Assembly: GCA_030272585.1 (NCBI GenBank)
Contig: BSYQ01000007.1
Span: forward strand, 4,654,001-4,718,000
Source: Bryopsis sp. KO-2023
Taxonomy: Eukaryota > Chlorophyta > Ulvophyceae > Bryopsidales > Bryopsidaceae
Reading direction: 5' to 3'
DNA length: 64,000 nucleotides
Part shown: piece after piece, positions 58,258 to 64,000 of the stretch
Layout of the letters: each line of letters starts with the position of its first letter
Position numbering within the stretch: the stretch's first letter is position 1
Program-made: the position numbers and the translations under genes
Notes under the pieces: generated by a model
What the model saw: only the letters and a program-made list of their open reading frames with translations
The model's database searches: none
Told to the model about the DNA's origin: nothing

Positions 58258-59973
58258 CTGAAAAGTCAACAGAACTGTTAGAGCTTCGTTGCGATCCCTC
58301 CGCGGAAACGATGCCAATCAAGTCCTGAGATCTGGTCGACACTAGAAACAGGCACTGAAGCGCTCGTCTTAGAAAAAACAAGGAGATTCAGGAGACCCGA
58401 AGAAACTACGGAAAAGATCTTCTTTTTTTCAGGGAAGATCCGTTCCGTCGGAAACGATGGATCGAGTCGTTTGGGGTGCGTCAGGAAGGGATGGTCGACT
58501 CCCGGAACTGCAAAGCAAACGTAAACACGCGGACCTTCTCTTTCGTGAAGAAAAAACAAATACATCGACGTTCCTCGTCCATGGGGGCAGAAGGTCACCA
58601 GCTGGGCGTCTGGCCGACCATAAAATTCCGAGCTCGCCATTTTGAGAACAATGACAGAAACTACTTGTACTGGAGTGATGCACGGAAGCACTCCAAGGGC
58701 GTCCCCTCATCGCAGAGTCCCATCATCGCAACCTGGTGGGCGTTTTCCTCGAGCTCGGGTGGGCACCGAATTCGAACTTGGGCTGGGTTAGGTTGGGAGT
58801 GAGTGTGGCTGCACCCCAGTGACTCCGTATCATTCACTGAGGGTTTCTCTTGGGGCTGAAGTGAACCGCCTGATGCACCGTTTGAAAAGAAGCTAAGCCA
58901 TGCGGCTTGACTCCAAATGAGGAAAACGAAAAAGACATGCATGTGGATGGCAATTCTGGTGAATCTCGAAAGGGTTGGTGGCTATATTCAGTCACCCCAA
59001 TATAGCTTTTCAATGCCATTTAAACACTAAAGTGTTTAAATGTTGAGCAGAAAAGTGTCTGAGGAAAGGTATACCTGGTTCAACCTAGATGATTTTTCGA
59101 ATTCTAGCCCTCTTGTGAGCTCAATGTCCCTGGATCTGGCTAATAGATAGCTATCTACCTATAGGATCGCTGCAGCGAACCTATTTTTATCTCACGTTGG
59201 TTTTTCAAATATCAATCTGAAGTCTGAATTCAATCTGAATTCGTCACATGCCACTCTGTGTCCAAATCCAGCGAAGCCACCTCATCGCTGTGCAGTATGG
59301 TGATTGACTGTGACTTATGGGTGGAGTTTGTGGGGTAATATATTTAATCAGGTGAGCATATACCGTGGCGTAGTGATGCATAGGGACCAAGTCCACCACC
59401 CATCAATTAAAAAACAGTGGTTTTAACCCCAATAGGAGCAGAACAAAAACTGAGATTATGGCATGGGGGAGTCGAACCCCCAATGACGTTCCAATAACGA
59501 TACCTTGTTCTTTTTCATAAATGAGCAAAGACCATGTGTCACTCACATGAGCATCCCACCTTTGATCGCCCAAATCTCAGCCTAGATCTTTAAACAGAAA
59601 AGAAGAAATCTGCCAACACCTGGAAAAAATCAATGCTGCATCACCACTCGATGATTCTTGCCTAGCAAGTTCTACAAGAAATTTCAAAACTGTGCTCCTT
59701 CCCAACTAAAGCAATCAAAATAAGATCGCTCACATGAGCTTATGCCTGTTTTGACACATATGCAAAACAATAGAAAATCCAGGCCTGGCTGTTTTTTTTC
59801 GCTTGGATCAGCGCTCTTAATGTGCTGTTAATCGAAAAACGATCGATCGCCCTCATTATTCATGATTTTCCATCATGGAGCTGGCCTCCTCCGTACAACC
59901 TTTTGCAGTTCTTTCCACAACGCCATTCCCTTCGCATTCAACAGCTCGCGCAGTTTGATTTCGCCATTTCGAA
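58258..59973. other. Upstream region of the GYF-GW and CFIm25 genes
   Basis: The part to about 58700 is CpG-rich and should hold the first exon and promoter of the GYF-GW gene. A minus frame starting MASSEFYGRPDAQLVTFCPH (about 58637 down to 58450) is a candidate first exon without a matching donor. From 58800 to 59850 the sequence is AT-rich and shows only a tRNA-like T arm. Confidence 0.35.
59459..59490 (-). other. tRNA T-arm-like remnant
   Basis: Read on the minus strand, 59481-59465 is GGGGGTTCGACTCCCCC: a perfect 5-bp stem with a TTCGACT loop and a full B box. ATGCC follows, like an acceptor end. No matching A box or acceptor 5' half is found upstream, so this is a decayed tRNA or SINE piece. 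Confidence 0.4.
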
Positions 59974-61642
<1,669 letters not shown>

Positions 61643-61986
61643 TTTAAGGGTGATCGCATTAGTAATGTGGACCTCATCATCATGTTTTTGCAGCGAATCT
61701 GATCATGAGTGGTTAAGCAGCAGCACCTCTGCAATCGATTGGACAATTGTTAGGGTGAAGGTGGCGGCTCTTGATCCTCGTGGTTGTGACTTGGTGGGGA
61801 TTTGGACTGGGTTGCTGGTAGTGATGTCAGTTTTCGGGAAAGAAGGGCTTAGATGGATGAACTGGGGGAAGGGCTAGAGAGCAACTGAATTACTCTTGGG
61901 GTTCATAGGCAGAAGTGGGGGGGTGGGAGGTTGTGGATAGAATTTGGATCTTGTTTCGTCGAAAGAGTTAGATTTAAAAGAAAGAA
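61643..61986. other. Spacer after CFIm25
   Basis: Probable 3' UTR. A frame over 61605-61877 overlaps the CFIm25 end and is not supported. Confidence 0.4.
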
Positions 61987-63049
61987 ATGGATAGAACCAG
62001 AATGCCAGTTGTGTTCCACGCCCTGTTTTTCAAAACGAACATGAAATTACACCGTGGAGGAGAATGCGGTTCTCTGATTGCGATGGTCATGTACGGCTAC
62101 CAACATAAAAGCATCCAGTCCCAATGCTCTGTCAAGAAAGCTTTAGATTTTTTGGAAGACTCTGCAAACAAGCATCTCTATGACGTAATGCTGCATGAAG
62201 TGAATGCAGATTTGAACACAACTAGATTTCTCGCTGGCCCCGCGATACAATGGACGAGGATCCTGTTGGTCTCGGTGCAAATTCGAGGCGAGTGGATTAT
62301 CTTGCGTGTTTGGTCGTTGACTTTCTTCCCTTCTATCCAATCTTATGGCTGAACGCTGTCCTGATTTCATGTAGAAGAAGGCAAGGTCCCAATTATCACA
62401 TGCTCGTCCCACTCATCTACGCTCCTCTGTTGCCAATTGGTAAAGAGAAAAAAAATAAGCAAGTCCAGCCATCTTGCCAATGATGAGATATTTCCCTGGG
62501 TTTGAAGCATCTGCCCATGATTTAGCCCAGAAATTTCCCAGGGAGTGCATTCACTGGTCTAGGCTCCTGAGCATTAAGATTGGTGTCACTATTGGCATGT
62601 TCAGCGATTTTAGAAACCACAAAGTGAATAAGTTCAACTTGGGTTCACATTTGCTGGGTTCTGGATTGATCCCATCAAGTCTTGGCAGCACTATGCGTCT
62701 TGACATTTCGATGCTCAAACATAAATCCGCATATTCGGCATGGAAGCCTAAACTTGGACTTGTCAGTAGCCCTTTGGGGGTGTCCTTGAACTCCGTGTTA
62801 GATAACCAAGTTTATTTATTGATTCATAGGCAACCAGTTCAGTTTTCCAGCTGTTCAATCGGAGAAAGCAATAGGTCAGTCCGTGAATGATTTTCTGTCT
62901 GTCCTTTTGGCCTTGCAGTTCGAATCGGATTGAACAAGAGGGTGGCTCCAGGGCTGAGAGATAAAATATTTCTGGGATGCGTGTTTGGAGCGCTTGCTCA
63001 TGCTGGATACATCATATCAGGGGATTCGACCATGGGTGCTGGAACTTGA
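61987..63049 (+). CDS. Unrecognised spliced gene, exons tentative
   Basis: An ATG frame at 61987-62352 and an open frame at 62476-62770 (KIGVTIGMFSDFRNHKVNKF; KFNLGSHLLGSGLIPSSLGS) are followed by two short exons that join in phase: 62831-62875 (NQFSFPAVQSEKAI) and 62919-63049 (RIGLNKRVAPGLRDKIFLGC, VFGALAHAGYIISGDSTMG, stop). The last exon looks conserved and has a short hydrophobic stretch. The alternation of small residues in the middle part could suit beta strands. I do not recognise the family, and the upstream exons are uncertain. It may be decayed. Confidence 0.35.
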
Positions 63050-63723
63050 TGTAACATCCTTCGGATTAGAAATTGTAAGTTTTCGTTTTCTTCTTTGACT
63101 TGTTTGGGGCCCTGTGCTACTTTAAGAAAACGTTAATTGAATTCAACATCTGGGCGAGTGCGTCTCGCTGTTTTATTCACCTGAATGCAGCACAATCGAA
63201 AATTGTAGGAATCTTAGAGATATGTTTTCACTTTAGAAGGCCGCAATCCAAATTGCTTGACACCGGGGCTCAGATGGAAAGGCAGCATCCCAAAATTTAG
63301 ACAAAATTGCAACATCCCTGTCATTCAGAGTTGATGATCATGACTGGAATTGCTTCGAAAACAGACTCTTAGTCGCCACCCTTGACTTACATGTGCTTAA
63401 CCAATCTTGGGGGGGGGGGGGGGAGGGTGAAAATCTTAGAGAAAGTAAGGAAATGTCTCCATGACCTTGACAATAGGGACAGTGATTTAAATTTTGATGA
63501 GGTTTAATGGGGTGTTGCTTTTGTCAGACATGCGGAATCGATCGACGATATAAAAGCCGCTTTCTTGATACACACTCCCTTTCGAAGTGGGTGTCAGTCC
63601 GCTGAAGCAAGCGTGGCGGTGTAACTCGTATAGTCCATCAGCCTTGTTCGACGAGGTGGATTGAACGGAGGATTGGTCGGTGGAGGAAGAACTAGATAGG
63701 CCAAGAAACAGAGAAAAAGAAAA
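63050..63723. promoter_or_regulatory. Upstream region of NSA2
   Basis: It contains a poly-G run at about 63411-63423 and the likely NSA2 promoter and 5' UTR. No gene is seen. Confidence 0.4.
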
Positions 63724-64000
63724 ATGCCTCAGAACGAGCATATAGAACTGTTTCAGAAGCGGCATGGCCTCCGCTTCGACTATGAGGAGCGCAAGCGAAA
63801 GAAGGAGGCCAGGGCGCCCAAGGAGAGGGCCAGGAAGGCCAAGAAACTGATCGGTTTGCCGGCCAAGTTGTACGCTCAGAAGCTGCACAAGGAGAAGATT
63901 ATGATGAAGAAAACGATCGCCATGCACGAGCAGAAAGACAAGAAGAGGAAGGCGGACGATGGGCAGCCGCAGAACGCTGTTCCCGCGTACTTGCTGGAGC
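63724..64000 (+). CDS. NSA2: NSA2 ribosome biogenesis protein, 5' part
   Basis: The frame starts MPQNEHIELFQKRHGLRFDY and continues EERKRKKEARAPKERARKAK, KLIGLPAKLYAQKLHKEKIM, KKTIAMHEQKDKKRK, QNAVPAYLLE up to the window edge. This is the highly conserved N-terminus of NSA2, a nucleolar factor of the pre-60S particle needed for 27S pre-rRNA processing. Ninety-two residues of about 260 are in view, with no intron so far. The ATG is preceded by AAA, a good context. Confidence 0.95.
   Translation, partial: MPQNEHIELFQKRHGLRFDYEERKRKKEARAPKERARKAKKLIGLPAKLYAQKLHKEKIMMKKTIAMHEQKDKKRKADDGQPQNAVPAYLLE

Noticed and set aside
63487-63927. Minus-strand frame of 146 codons
   Set aside because: Antisense of the NSA2 start.

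Overview
This is nuclear DNA from a green, intron-rich eukaryote. Most genes are split by short GT-AG introns. Two genes belong to plastid biology of the green lineage: pTAC14/PAP7 and a thylakoid-lumen PsbP-domain protein with a twin-arginine lumen signal. The organellar glycyl-tRNA synthetase is the fused alpha-beta bacterial type found in plants. TDP1 has an N-terminal FHA domain, as in plants. A STIL/Ana2-type centriole gene points to a cell that still builds basal bodies and flagella. A flagellate green or early streptophyte alga fits (Mesostigma would be one guess), but the window does not prove the species.

Layout. 1-1650 is nested LTR-retrotransposon debris. 3007-5547 is an ankyrin-repeat gene on +. 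6933-9167 is an intronless DP-type transcription factor on +. 10025-14629 (-, glycyl-tRNA synthetase) and 14836-16787 (+, PsbP-domain protein) diverge from a 206-bp spacer. 18120-24584 (-) is a STIL homologue. 25208-27382 (-) is a TFIIS-N-domain protein. 28565-29955 (+) is a CS-TPR protein. 30492-35064 (-) is a JmjN/JmjC protein whose iron ligands appear to be lost. 36684-38393 (-, SKA3-like) and 38604-42679 (+, pTAC14) diverge from a 210-bp spacer with three evenly spaced G-boxes. 43607-46218 is a CACTA DNA transposon with a perfect 3-bp target duplication and gene-like cargo. 46741-47893 is a pogo/Tigger-like element with a TA duplication. 47999-48573 (-) is a MAPEG protein. 49295-52469 (+) is TDP1. 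53608-58257 (-) is a GYF-domain protein with about 25 GW/WG motifs and an RGG box. 59974-61642 (+) is CFIm25/NUDT21. An unrecognised spliced gene follows, and the window ends in the 5' part of NSA2 (63724-64000).

The genes do not form one pathway. They cover plastid expression and photosystem maintenance (pTAC14, PsbP-domain protein, organellar GlyRS), cell division (DP, STIL, SKA3), nuclear RNA and chromatin (JmjN/JmjC, TFIIS-N, CFIm25, GYF-GW), DNA repair (TDP1) and ribosome assembly (NSA2). Intron boundaries were assigned by eye from GT/AG sites, codon phase and remembered family alignments. No database search was run. Several 5' ends (TFIIS-N, JmjN/JmjC, GYF-GW) remain open. The most unusual items are the degenerate JmjC site, the GYF-GW protein, the cargo-carrying CACTA element and the phased G-box triplet.
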